A model generated the notes under the pieces. That model was given only the letters and a program-made list of their open reading frames with translations. It was not told the DNA's origin and made no database searches. Shown piece by piece: positions 7,142-13,613 of a stretch of DNA of 18,195 bases (positions are counted from its first letter, which is position 1; every line of letters starts with the position of its first letter). This DNA is from JBBDXA01 sp040902585 (GTDB lineage: Bacteria > Planctomycetota > Phycisphaerae > Phycisphaerales > Phycisphaeraceae). The stretch spans positions 1 to 18,195 of the forward strand of contig JBBDXA010000192.1 in assembly GCA_040902585.1 (NCBI GenBank), given 5' to 3'. Made by a program: the position numbers and the translations under genes.

Positions 7142-9006
7142 TTGGGGGGATTTCGCGGCTTGTCGGACCGCGGGTCCAGTGGCTTGGTTTCGTCGGAGCG
7201 TTTGCCTTTGTTGAGTTCATCATCATCACCATCGAGATTCACCCGGGTAACGATGACGGTCCGCGCGACGACATCGCCAAGCCTCTGCCGGCTGGGGCTG
7301 ATGATGGCGAAGATGATCAAGGGCGGGGCGATCATGTCCAGTGCCTTCAAGCCGTTGCGGCTGAGCACCTGCCAGAGGTCCGGCGGCTCACCCTTGAGCC
7401 CCGTCACGCGCAGGCCCATGATCGCTTTGCCGATGGTCTTGGCGAAGAACACCTCGGCGACGAAGGAGTACACGACGAACGAACCGATGACGACGAGCCC
7501 GGGGATCATCCGTTCCCATCCGCCGCTGTTGCCCGGCCAGGCGTCGACCAGGTCCACGACCGAGACATCCCAGAAGAAGACAACCGCGCCGACGCAGGGC
7601 ACCAGGTCGATCACGGCGGCGACTGCCCGCAGCGGCAGATCGCCCAGACGCAGGGTGCCGGGCAGTTGCACGATCGGGGCCGAGGGATCGCGGCGAAGCA
7701 TGAGGATGAGCATCGGCGTCGCCAGCATCAACACGGCGACGAACACAAACAAGTCAGCCACCGGTCCCAACGGCGGCGGCTGCGACTTGAGCGAGATCGG
7801 CTCCGGATCGATCACCCGACCCTTCACATCCATCCGCTGCATCACCAGCTCTTCGCCCGCCTGCGCAATCAGGGCGACGCGATCGCCCTGCGTCGTGAGC
7901 GACCAGCCTTGCGTCGGCTCGGGCAGACTGAGCGTGCCGATCTCCGCGACGCCCTCCAGGCGCACGCCGCTGAGCGCGACTTCGAGCTTGCCCGGCGTGT
8001 TCTTGCGGCGGGCGATGATCAGTTGCTGCGAAGCGGCGGTCGGCGGGAGGTTCACGACCTGTTCGATCGCATGTTCCTGGCGGGTCCACAGGCCGGCGTC
8101 GGCGTCGTGCGGCGGAGCCCAGCGATAGGAGCGGATCGCCCGCGGTGTGGCGGTCATCACCACCAGCATCGGCCGGGCGTCCGTCGAAAGCGTGTGGACG
8201 ATCCAGCCCTCGGCATCCTCGGGCCAGTCCGTCGGCATGGCCGCGCTCACCCAGCGATCCTGCTTCAGGTAGAGCAGTCGGTCGGCCTTGACCTTCGGCT
8301 TTGCATCGGCGGGTGGCGCGGTGATCGCAGGCTGCGCTTCGGGCTCAGCCTTCTTGTCATCCTTGCCCGCTTCAAGCGTCGCGGGTGGCGGCGAAGGTTC
8401 AGGTGCAGGAGTTGGCACGGGGGTCGGCGCAGGAGTCGGCACGGGGGTCGAAGGCGGTGCCTTTTCCAGATCTTTCATTGCCGGCTTGCGCTTCTGAAAG
8501 ATCGATCGCTGCTCGGCGGGATGATCGATCGCTTCCAGTACGGCCGGGTCTTCGATGCGCACCAGGGCCCAAGGCCCGCTGGGCGTTATCGCCAGCGAAC
8601 GCAGGGCAGCCCCCGCAGGCAGGGAGGGAAGAATCAGATCGGTGAAGCCACGTCGGCCTGCCGTGTCATCCATCGCGCGGAGGGTCTGCACGGTGCGGTC
8701 TTCATAGACGATTAGAAGGTAATCTTCGCCTGCCGCGAGGCCTTTGGGAGCGATGCGGCCGTGGATGGGTTCAGGCAGCGGCGTCAGGCGGGTTTCGGGC
8801 AGATCGATCGGCCGGCGATGCAGGAGGGTGAAACTCTTGCCGTCGTCGCTGGTGCGGACGATCCAGAGGTTGTTCGCATCGCCCACCGCAGACATCGGCT
8901 GGACCTGGGCGACAGCGGGAAGCGCCAGCGTCATCATCGCCAGAGCGAGGCCGGCGAGAGCGAGCGATCGACGAGAGTCAGGCTGAGAATGCTTCACGAG
9001 GGACAC
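7138..9006 (-). CDS. Exported multi-domain protein with C-terminal RDD membrane domain
   Basis: A 622-residue protein of unknown role. It starts with a signal peptide (about 1-33, hydrophobic core LALAGLALAMMTLALP, cleavage near AVA-Q). A predicted beta-rich extracytoplasmic region follows (about 35-410), split by a Pro-rich linker at 184-208 encoded by a 24-bp tandem repeat. Membrane helix 415-437 leads into an RDD domain (about 455-590) with the family's Arg460 and Asp467, the GKAIMGLRV motif (526-534), and a charged C-terminal tail. RDD domains are thought to be transporters or membrane anchors. The repeated short strands in the exported part may be a beta-propeller, which I cannot confirm. 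The GTG at 9006 opens the frame; a GTG at 8997 (MKHSQPDSRR) is equally possible. Neither has a Shine-Dalgarno. It overlaps queC by 4 bp and is divergent from cdsA. Confidence 0.8.
   Translation of the reverse strand: MSLVKHSQPDSRRSLALAGLALAMMTLALPAVAQVQPMSAVGDANNLWIVRTSDDGKSFTLLHRRPIDLPETRLTPLPEPIHGRIAPKGLAAGEDYLLIVYEDRTVQTLRAMDDTAGRRGFTDLILPSLPAGAALRSLAITPSGPWALVRIEDPAVLEAIDHPAEQRSIFQKRKPAMKDLEKAPPSTPVPTPAPTPVPTPAPEPSPPPATLEAGKDDKKAEPEAQPAITAPPADAKPKVKADRLLYLKQDRWVSAAMPTDWPEDAEGWIVHTLSTDARPMLVVMTATPRAIRSYRWAPPHDADAGLWTRQEHAIEQVVNLPPTAASQQLIIARRKNTPGKLEVALSGVRLEGVAEIGTLSLPEPTQGWSLTTQGDRVALIAQAGEELVMQRMDVKGRVIDPEPISLKSQPPPLGPVADLFVFVAVLMLATPMLILMLRRDPSAPIVQLPGTLRLGDLPLRAVAAVIDLVPCVGAVVFFWDVSVVDLVDAWPGNSGGWERMIPGLVVIGSFVVYSFVAEVFFAKTIGKAIMGLRVTGLKGEPPDLWQVLSRNGLKALDMIAPPLIIFAIISPSRQRLGDVVARTVIVTRVNLDGDDDELNKGKRSDETKPLDPRSDKPRNPPK
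8402..8449. repeat. 24-bp tandem repeat coding a Pro-rich linker
   Basis: Two copies of a 24-bp unit (8402-8425 and 8426-8449) differ at only two positions. On the minus strand each unit encodes an 8-residue Pro/Thr/Ala/Val block of the form TPVPTPAP. They form the low-complexity linker of the RDD protein, so the linker length may vary between strains. Confidence 0.85.
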
Positions 9007-9079
9007 GATAGTGCATTGGCATGGCGCAGCAAGCGAAGCCGGTGATTCCTCCTCTCGCCACGCGAATCTTCCCCGTTGC

Positions 9080-9085
9080 TACGAT
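9080..9085 (+). promoter_or_regulatory. Candidate -10 element for leaderless cdsA
   Basis: TACGAT (four of six matches to TATAAT, with the key T, A and final T present) stands exactly 6 nt before the cdsA ATG at 9092. There is no Shine-Dalgarno. A start of transcription at or next to the ATG would follow from the spacing. No clear -35 box is seen. Confidence 0.45.
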
Positions 9086-9091
9086 GCCGCC

Positions 9092-10030
9092 ATGCTCCGC
9101 CATCGGCTGATCTTCGGTGTGATCATGTGCGTCTCGCTCGTCGCCCTCATCTGGGCGGACGATCGGCTCGGCCGCATCTCGATCGAAGGCACGTTTCTCC
9201 AGCCGGTGCTGGCGGGGCAGCCGTTCATCCCGGCAGGGCTGCCGACGTTTCTGGTGTTCCTCGTGTTATCGCTGCTGGGCGCGCGCGAGCTGGTAGGCAT
9301 GTTCCGCGCCAAGGGCGCAGCGGTCAGCAACGGGCTGGTCATGTTCAGCGCCGCCGCGGGTTTTACCATCATGTTCCTCTCCCCGCGCACGGCTGCGGGC
9401 ACCAGCGTCGTCGCCTGGGCCATGACCGCCGTCGCCCTCGCCTTCCTTTTCACCATGCTCCGCCACGCCAGTCACGGTCGCACCGAAGGCGCGCTGGCCG
9501 CGGGCGGGGCGGCCATGCTCGGCATGATTTACCTGGGCATCGTCCCCGGCTTTTACATGCTCATCCGCGAGACCCACAGTGCGTGGGTTTTGCTGGCGGT
9601 CATCCTCATCACCAAGGCATGCGACATCGGTGCCTACACCGCCGGCCGAGCCTTCGGCAAACATAAGCTCATCCCCTGGCTCAGCCCGGCCAAGACCTGG
9701 GAGGGGCTGGCGGGGGGCATGCTGTTCTCCGCGCTGGTGGCGGTGGTCTTCGTCGCGATCAGCAATCAATTTGAGCTGGCGATTCGCTGGGTTGGCGAAA
9801 CGGGGGAGAATCTGCCGCGGGCGATTCCCCTCTGGTATGCCGCGGTCACCGGTTGCCTGCTCGCCGTCCTGGGCCACTGCGGCGATCTATTGGAGAGCCT
9901 CTTCAAACGCGACGCCGGCGTGAAGGACTCGGGCAACACCATCCCCGGCTTCGGCGGCGTGCTGGATGTGATCGACTCGCCCATCCTCATCGCCCCGGTG
10001 GCGTACTGGCTGTTGAGGATGGCGCCTTGA
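9092..10030 (+). CDS. cdsA: Phosphatidate cytidylyltransferase
   Basis: An integral membrane enzyme that makes CDP-diacylglycerol from phosphatidic acid and CTP, the branch point to most phospholipids. The 312-residue protein has about eight hydrophobic segments, the conserved LSPAKTWEGLAGG (197-209) and the C-terminal CdsA signature region SLFKRDAGVKDSGNTIPG then FGGVLDVIDSPI (269-298). Two usually conserved residues differ: the His of PGHGG is Phe287 and the Arg of LDRID is Val293. The acidic residues Asp274, Asp279, Asp292 and Asp295 are kept. The frame opens at 9011, but MLRHRLIFGVIMCVSL at 9092 is the natural membrane-protein start. It is divergent from the RDD gene and upstream of rpsT. 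Confidence 0.93.
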   Translation: MLRHRLIFGVIMCVSLVALIWADDRLGRISIEGTFLQPVLAGQPFIPAGLPTFLVFLVLSLLGARELVGMFRAKGAAVSNGLVMFSAAAGFTIMFLSPRTAAGTSVVAWAMTAVALAFLFTMLRHASHGRTEGALAAGGAAMLGMIYLGIVPGFYMLIRETHSAWVLLAVILITKACDIGAYTAGRAFGKHKLIPWLSPAKTWEGLAGGMLFSALVAVVFVAISNQFELAIRWVGETGENLPRAIPLWYAAVTGCLLAVLGHCGDLLESLFKRDAGVKDSGNTIPGFGGVLDVIDSPILIAPVAYWLLRMAP

Positions 10031-10034
10031 GGAC

Positions 10035-10149
10035 GGGAGAATGCAAAATGAAAAGCATGCAAACGTAAAGAGACAATGCTGACCGGCCCGGGGTTCCGTA
10101 TCTTCATTGCTCCTTTGCATTTGCATGCTTTACATTTTGCATTTTCCCC
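10035..10149. repeat. A-rich inverted repeat after cdsA
   Basis: The arms at 10035-10070 and 10113-10149 are reverse complements over about 35 bp with few mismatches; the left arm holds AATGCAAAATGAAAAGCATG and the right arm its complement with TGTAAAG. The arms read as degenerate 7-bp units (AATGCAA, AATGTAA, AGCATGC). The element starts 5 bp after the cdsA stop and ends just before the rpsT promoter, so it would form a large hairpin in the 3' end of the cdsA mRNA. Confidence 0.85.
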
Positions 10150-10162
10150 CTTCGCCCTCGAC

Positions 10163-10191
10163 TTGCAAAACCCGGCTGCATTCGTCATAAT
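10163..10191 (+). promoter_or_regulatory. Sigma70-type promoter of rpsT
   Basis: A -35 box TTGCAA (10163-10168) and a -10 box CATAAT (10186-10191) are separated by 17 bp, the optimal distance. Transcription should start near 10198, giving a leader of about 29 nt that contains the GGAG of rpsT. This is the best promoter in the window, as expected for a ribosomal protein gene. Confidence 0.7.
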
Positions 10192-10226
10192 ACTGGGCTC
10201 CCTACACGAATTGGAGTTGAATCGAT

Positions 10227-10511
10227 ATGGCTCATTCTTTGACCGCCAAGAAGCGTATCCGTCAGAACATCAAGCGCCGGGCTGTGAACCGCTGGCGCAA
10301 GGTCCGCTTCCGCGCCGCCATCAAGGGCTACCGCGAAACCCTGCTGCACGGCACCGTCGAAAAGGCCACCGAAGAGCTTAAGGGCCTGTACAAGCTGCTG
10401 GACCAGGTCGCCGCCAAGGGCACCATCCATAAGAACACCGCCTCCCGCTACAAGAGCCGGCTGACGACCCGCCTGAATCACAAGCGCGCCGGTGCGAAGC
10501 CCGCGGCGTGA
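10227..10511 (+). CDS. rpsT: 30S ribosomal protein S20
   Basis: A 94-residue basic protein that binds 16S rRNA in the 30S subunit. It has the usual S20 features: MAHSLTAKKRIRQNIKRR at the N-terminus, a long Lys/Arg-rich helix, and the C-terminal KGTIHKNTASRYKSRLTTRL. The ATG at 10227 is preceded by GGAG at 10213-10216 (10-nt spacing). It has its own promoter upstream and an intrinsic terminator about 70 bp downstream, so it is probably monocistronic. A GAGCNNN heptad array begins 3 bp after the stop codon, between the gene and its terminator. Confidence 0.98.
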   Translation: MAHSLTAKKRIRQNIKRRAVNRWRKVRFRAAIKGYRETLLHGTVEKATEELKGLYKLLDQVAAKGTIHKNTASRYKSRLTTRLNHKRAGAKPAA

Positions 10512-10513
10512 GT

Positions 10514-10562
10514 GAGCCTGGAGCTTTGAGCGATGAGCTTGGAGCTTTGAGCTATCAGCCCG
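10514..10562. repeat. GAGCNNN heptad array after rpsT
   Basis: Seven consecutive 7-bp units: GAGCCTG, GAGCTTT, GAGCGAT, GAGCTTG, GAGCTTT, GAGCTAT and the degenerate CAGCCCG. The first four bases are nearly constant and the last three vary. Unlike the other heptad elements here, I see no inverted second arm. The same unit family recurs at 16458-16602. Confidence 0.85.
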
Positions 10563-10578
10563 AAGAAGTCAATAGGCC

Positions 10579-10612
10579 AACCCCGCTCTCGCCGGCGGGG
10601 TTGTTTGTTGTT
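10579..10612 (+). terminator. Rho-independent terminator of rpsT
   Basis: The stem AACCCCGC (10579-10586) pairs with GCGGGGTT (10595-10602) around an 8-nt loop and is followed by the T-rich GTTTGTTGTT. Position and polarity fit termination of the rpsT transcript. Confidence 0.8.
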
Positions 10613-10627
10613 CCCGGCTTGGCTGGT

Positions 10628-10910
10628 TCCCGCCCCGACGGGGCGAAAGTGTGTAGCCACGGGTGAAGCGCTTCGCGCAACCCGTGGTAAGCGAGTGTCG
10701 TTTTCACTTCCTTTGCCCCGAAGGGGCAACAGTGAGGCCGTCGCACCGGACGATTGAACGATGCCGCGACCTGTTCGATTGAATCCGTGATCACTGCCGC
10801 CCCCCCGGGGCGGAGAACACGAACGACGTCCGTTCCACGGGTTGCGCTCGGCGACTCGGGTCGCCTCGCTCCACCCGTGGCTACACACTGTCGCCCCTGT
10901 CGGGGCGGGA
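10628..10910. repeat. Composite multi-hairpin element bounded by 37-bp inverted repeats
   Basis: The outer arms at 10628-10664 and 10873-10910 match as reverse complements with only about two differences; they include TCCCGCCCCGAC and GTGTGTAGCCACGGGT. Each arm also starts its own hairpin: CCACGGGT (10657-10664) with ACCCGTGG (10680-10687), and CCACGGGT (10835-10842) with ACCCGTGG (10873-10880). The interior has further hairpins, TTGCCCC-GAA-GGGGCAA (10713-10729) and CCGCCCC-CCC-GGGGCGG (10797-10813). It contains no convincing gene. It fills most of the 464-bp gap between rpsT and the dehydratase (10512-10975); the remainder holds the heptad array and terminator. It looks like a non-autonomous mobile element, but I could not identify target-site duplications. 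Confidence 0.8.
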
Positions 10911-10975
10911 GTCGGCGTCTGGAACTCAAGTACACACTCACCGGATGAGCCGTAAATGCGCTTCCGCACGTCATC

Positions 10976-11971
10976 TCACCACGGCAAGTGATCCACATCC
11001 ACATTCCCGCCGCTGAGGATGATGCCGAGGTGTTTGATGCCTTCGATCGCTTTCATTTCACAGCCCAGCACCGCCGCCAGCGCCACAGCCGAGCTCGGCT
11101 CCACCAGCAGCTTGGCGCGCAGCCAGAGCAGGCGCATCGCGGCGATGATTTCCTCTTCCGTCACCGTGACGATGCGCTCGACGTGATCGCGAATGATCGC
11201 GAACGTGAGCGGCCCCAGGCTGGTGAGCAGACCATCGGCGATGGTCCTGGGCGGCGAAGGCTGCGGGACGATGGTGCCTTCCGCGAGTGAACGGGCCGCA
11301 TCATCGGCATTCAAAGGTTCACCGGCGAAAACGCGCACGCGCGGCGCCAGGCCTTTCGCGGCGATACACGTGCCGCTGAGCAGGCCGCCGCCGCCGACGG
11401 GGGTGATGATCGCGTCGAGGTGGGGTACTTCCTCGATCAGTTCCATGGCGGCAGTGCCCTGGCCGGCGATGATGTCGGGGTGGTTGTAGGGATGGATAAG
11501 GGTCGCGCCGGTTTCCTGCTGCACCTGTGCGGCCATGCCTTCGCGCGAGGCGGAATCAGGCTCGCAGAGGATGACGCGCCCGCCGTAGCCTGCGACCGCT
11601 TCGCGTTTGATCTTCGAAGCGGTGCGCGGCATGACGATGTGCGCCGCAATCCCGCGCAGCTTCGCCGCCAGCGCCAAAGCCTGGGCGTGATTACCCGAAC
11701 TGTGCGTTACGACGCCGCGCATCGCGATCGTCTCTGAAAGCTTCATCACCGCATTGCACGCCCCGCGAAACTTGAACGCCCCGACCTTCTGCAAATGTTC
11801 ACACTTGAAATACAGCCTTCGCCCCGCCATCGCATGAAGCGTCGCGCAGGTCATCACCGGTGTGCGATGCGCATACGGCGCGATGCGCAGGGCCGCCGCC
11901 GCGACATCGTCAAGGCTCGCCGCGTAGGCCGCTTGCGGCTTCGCACTCGGCTTCAGAACTTTATCGTTCAC
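10976..11971 (-). CDS. Threonine/serine dehydratase (PLP-dependent, fold type II)
   Basis: A 331-residue enzyme of the threonine ammonia-lyase / serine racemase group. It has the PLP-lysine motif EHLQKVGAFKFRGA (Lys67), the substrate loop SSGNHAQALA (91-100), the phosphate-binding GGGG (193-196) and the C-terminal ILSGGNVD (318-325). It lacks the C-terminal regulatory ACT domains of biosynthetic IlvA, so a catabolic threonine/serine dehydratase or serine racemase role is likeliest. The frame is open to 12100, but that would run into the upstream gene. A GTG at 11971 has GAGG 8 nt upstream and gives the normal family length, so I choose it. Residues 9-16 (AAKPQAAY-like) come from a dispersed repeat. 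It lies 43 bp downstream of the UPF0158 gene, probably in one operon. Confidence 0.9.
   Translation of the reverse strand: MNDKVLKPSAKPQAAYAASLDDVAAAALRIAPYAHRTPVMTCATLHAMAGRRLYFKCEHLQKVGAFKFRGACNAVMKLSETIAMRGVVTHSSGNHAQALALAAKLRGIAAHIVMPRTASKIKREAVAGYGGRVILCEPDSASREGMAAQVQQETGATLIHPYNHPDIIAGQGTAAMELIEEVPHLDAIITPVGGGGLLSGTCIAAKGLAPRVRVFAGEPLNADDAARSLAEGTIVPQPSPPRTIADGLLTSLGPLTFAIIRDHVERIVTVTEEEIIAAMRLLWLRAKLLVEPSSAVALAAVLGCEMKAIEGIKHLGIILSGGNVDVDHLPW
11925..11945. repeat. Dispersed GGCCGCTTGCGGCTT repeat inside a gene
   Basis: The 15-bp core GGCCGCTTGCGGCTT followed by CGCA is the same as the arms of the inverted repeat at 15207-15267 (GGCCGCTTGCGGCTTAGCA). Here it lies within the first 16 codons of the dehydratase, before its conserved domain begins, and encodes AKPQAAY. 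Confidence 0.75.
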
Positions 11972-12014
11972 TGTGTCTTCCTCATGAAGTATCGCAAGCG
12001 TCCGCCCGGATAGG

Positions 12015-12545
12015 TCAGTCGCTGTTTTCCTTCGACGTGCTGCCGCCGCCATCGCGGACAAACCCCGGCACATCATTCTTCCACGGAATCTCATTGACAT
12101 CGAGAAAGCGCGCGGCGATTCTCGCCATCGCCTGGTTGAGAAAGGCGTACCAGTCCTTCTCGATGCCCATGGTGTTCACCATGTCCTTGAACCGGCGAAA
12201 CGCGCCGCTTCCGCGGATGGAGTTTGCAAGAATTTCAGCGTCGCGCTGTGGCTCGACCTCGTCGATGAAGTCCTCCATGATGCGGTACTCGTTGATCTCG
12301 AATTGATCAGGCAGGGCGATCCACGCGTCATCCTTCGCCACCATCCGCGCTTCAGCCCGCGCCTCGATCTGCCAGTCGTCCAGGTCCTCCTCGTCCGCAT
12401 CGTCGTCCTCATCGAATCCATCTGGAGCGAGTTCGACGATGCGCCCGTCGTGCTTGTGGATGTAGCTCGATGCCATTTCGCCCTGCATTTGCAGGGCATC
12501 GATGACTTCTTTCAGCGATGCGGCGGTTGCCGGCGTCTTGCTCAT
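12015..12545 (-). CDS. UPF0158 family protein
   Basis: A 176-residue acidic, soluble protein of unknown function. From about residue 75 it resembles UPF0158 proteins: PDQFEINEYRIMEDFIDEV, then SIRGSGAFRRFKDMVN and DWYAFLNQAMARIAARFLDV. Upstream is a very acidic stretch of Asp/Glu (about 45-57). The ATG at 12545 is chosen over one at 12617 because AAGGAG lies 6 nt before it and the longer form would overlap nnrD. The gene is 37 bp after nnrD and 43 bp before the dehydratase start, so these three may form an operon. There is no catalytic motif to suggest a role. Confidence 0.85.
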   Translation of the reverse strand: MSKTPATAASLKEVIDALQMQGEMASSYIHKHDGRIVELAPDGFDEDDDADEEDLDDWQIEARAEARMVAKDDAWIALPDQFEINEYRIMEDFIDEVEPQRDAEILANSIRGSGAFRRFKDMVNTMGIEKDWYAFLNQAMARIAARFLDVNEIPWKNDVPGFVRDGGGSTSKENSD

Positions 12546-12582
12546 GTCGTGCTCCTTTTTCACGGAACCATTGCCCGCCATT

Positions 12583-13485
12583 TTACCGCGGCTCGGTGCG
12601 ATGCACATTAAACGCATCGGGCAGGATGGTCGCCAGATCGCGGGCGGTCAGGCCGCTGGTGCCGTGGACCTGGGACCACATGTCCGCCGCCAGGCCGTGC
12701 AGATGGGCGGCGAGGACAGCCGCGTCGAAGGCCTGCATGCGCTGGGCCAGGAGCGAGGCGATGATGCCGGTGAGCACATCGCCTGAGCCGGCCGTGGCGA
12801 GCGCGGGGTTGCCTGTGGCGTTGGTGAAAACGCGCGAGCCATCGGAGGCGATCGTGTACTGCCCCTTGAGCAGGACGATCGCGCGAAACGCCTCGGCGAG
12901 CTTCGCGGCGGCGACGGGCCTTTGAAGTCTGTCCGTCGGGCTTTCGGTGACGTGCGCCCGCGCCGCCAGTCTGCGGAACTCGCCGGGGTGCGGGGTGAGC
13001 ACGAGCGAAGGCAGATTGCGGATGGCGGATTGCGGATTGCGGATTGATTCAAGAGTGAGCGTTGAATGCGCCAGGAGGTTCAGGCCATCGGCATCGAGCA
13101 CGATGGCGCGCGGGCCTTGGAGCAGGGCGTCGACCAGCTCGGCCGCGCCCTCGCTCTGCCCCAGGCCGGGGCCGACGGCGAGGATGGCGGTGTGATCCGG
13201 GTCGGCCTTGTCGAGCTGGTGCAGTGTGGTCTTGACGTCATCGCCGATGAGGATGCCCGTCGCGCCGGGTTCGATGGTCAGGGCGGCAGTCAGGACGTTC
13301 GCGGGCGCGGCGATCTTCACCAGGCCTGTGCCGCTGCGCAGGGCGGCGGCGGCGCACAGGGCGGGCGCGCCGATCATGGTGTCACATCCGCCGACGATGA
13401 TGACGGTGCCGAACGTGCCTTTGTGCGCGTCAGCGGGGCGAGGCGGGACATCGGGGATGGCGGCGATGGGCTGGAGGTCGGGCAT
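12583..13485 (-). CDS. nnrD: ADP-dependent (S)-NAD(P)H-hydrate dehydratase
   Basis: A metabolite-repair enzyme that converts damaged NAD(P)HX back to NAD(P)H. The 300-residue protein is a stand-alone YjeF C-terminal (ribokinase-fold) domain: HKGTFGTVIIVGG (21-33), VGPGLGQS (104-111), VLDADGLNLLA (129-139), LTPHPGEFRRL (163-173) and the nucleotide-site NATGNPALATAGSGDVLTG (222-240). The N-terminal epimerase domain found in bifunctional forms is absent and is not nearby. Residues 147-158 (ESIRNPQSAIRN) are encoded by a heptad DNA repeat inserted in frame between DADGLNLLA and LTPHPGEF, a loop in known structures. The ATG at 13485 precedes the conserved region; it has no Shine-Dalgarno, as a repeat borders it directly. 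Confidence 0.93.
   Translation of the reverse strand: MPDLQPIAAIPDVPPRPADAHKGTFGTVIIVGGCDTMIGAPALCAAAALRSGTGLVKIAAPANVLTAALTIEPGATGILIGDDVKTTLHQLDKADPDHTAILAVGPGLGQSEGAAELVDALLQGPRAIVLDADGLNLLAHSTLTLESIRNPQSAIRNLPSLVLTPHPGEFRRLAARAHVTESPTDRLQRPVAAAKLAEAFRAIVLLKGQYTIASDGSRVFTNATGNPALATAGSGDVLTGIIASLLAQRMQAFDAAVLAAHLHGLAADMWSQVHGTSGLTARDLATILPDAFNVHRTEPR
13011..13045. repeat. GCGGATT heptad array inside nnrD
   Basis: Five consecutive 7-bp units: GCAGATT, GCGGATG, then three exact copies of GCGGATT. On the minus strand they encode SIRNPQSAIRN. The array sits in a variable loop, keeps the frame open and introduces no stop. No inverted partner arm is visible nearby. Confidence 0.9.
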
Positions 13486-13487
13486 CA

Positions 13488-13613
13488 GTGAGAGTGGCGA
13501 GTGGCCTCGAGTGTGGAGCACCGTCCCGGCAGGGCGGTGCGAAAGGCGTGCGGTCACGCTGGCATGCACCACCCTGCCGGGATGGTGCTCCAGCCTACTC
13601 GCCGTTCTCTCAC
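13488..13613. repeat. REP-like hairpin pair, locus C, within GTGAGAG arms
   Basis: Two opposed hairpins as at loci A and B, AGCACCGTCCC-GGCA-GGGCGGTGC (13517-13540) and GCACCACCC-TGCC-GGGATGGTGC (13566-13588), with a spacer of only 25 bp. They are enclosed by outer inverted arms GTGAGAGTGGCGAGT (13488-13502) and ACTCGCCGTTCTCTCAC (13597-13613). The right arm contains the stop codon of the transglutaminase-like gene, and the left arm ends two bases from the nnrD start codon. Confidence 0.8.

Noticed and set aside
7114..8715. 533-codon plus-strand open frame opposite the RDD gene
   Set aside because: The translation is low-complexity, His/Arg/Gly-rich and resembles no family. The minus strand has a signal peptide, membrane segments and RDD motifs.
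10478..11004. Minus-strand open frames between rpsT and the dehydratase
   Set aside because: They consist almost entirely of inverted-repeat and heptad-repeat DNA. They have no domain and no ribosome binding site.
13011..13045. Heptad arrays (here and at 10514, 16458) as CRISPR
   Set aside because: The units are 7 bp and contiguous with no spacers, and no cas gene is present.
10976..13485. nnrD, UPF0158 and dehydratase as a toxin-antitoxin or defence module
   Set aside because: Two are clear housekeeping enzymes. UPF0158 has no toxin or nuclease motif.
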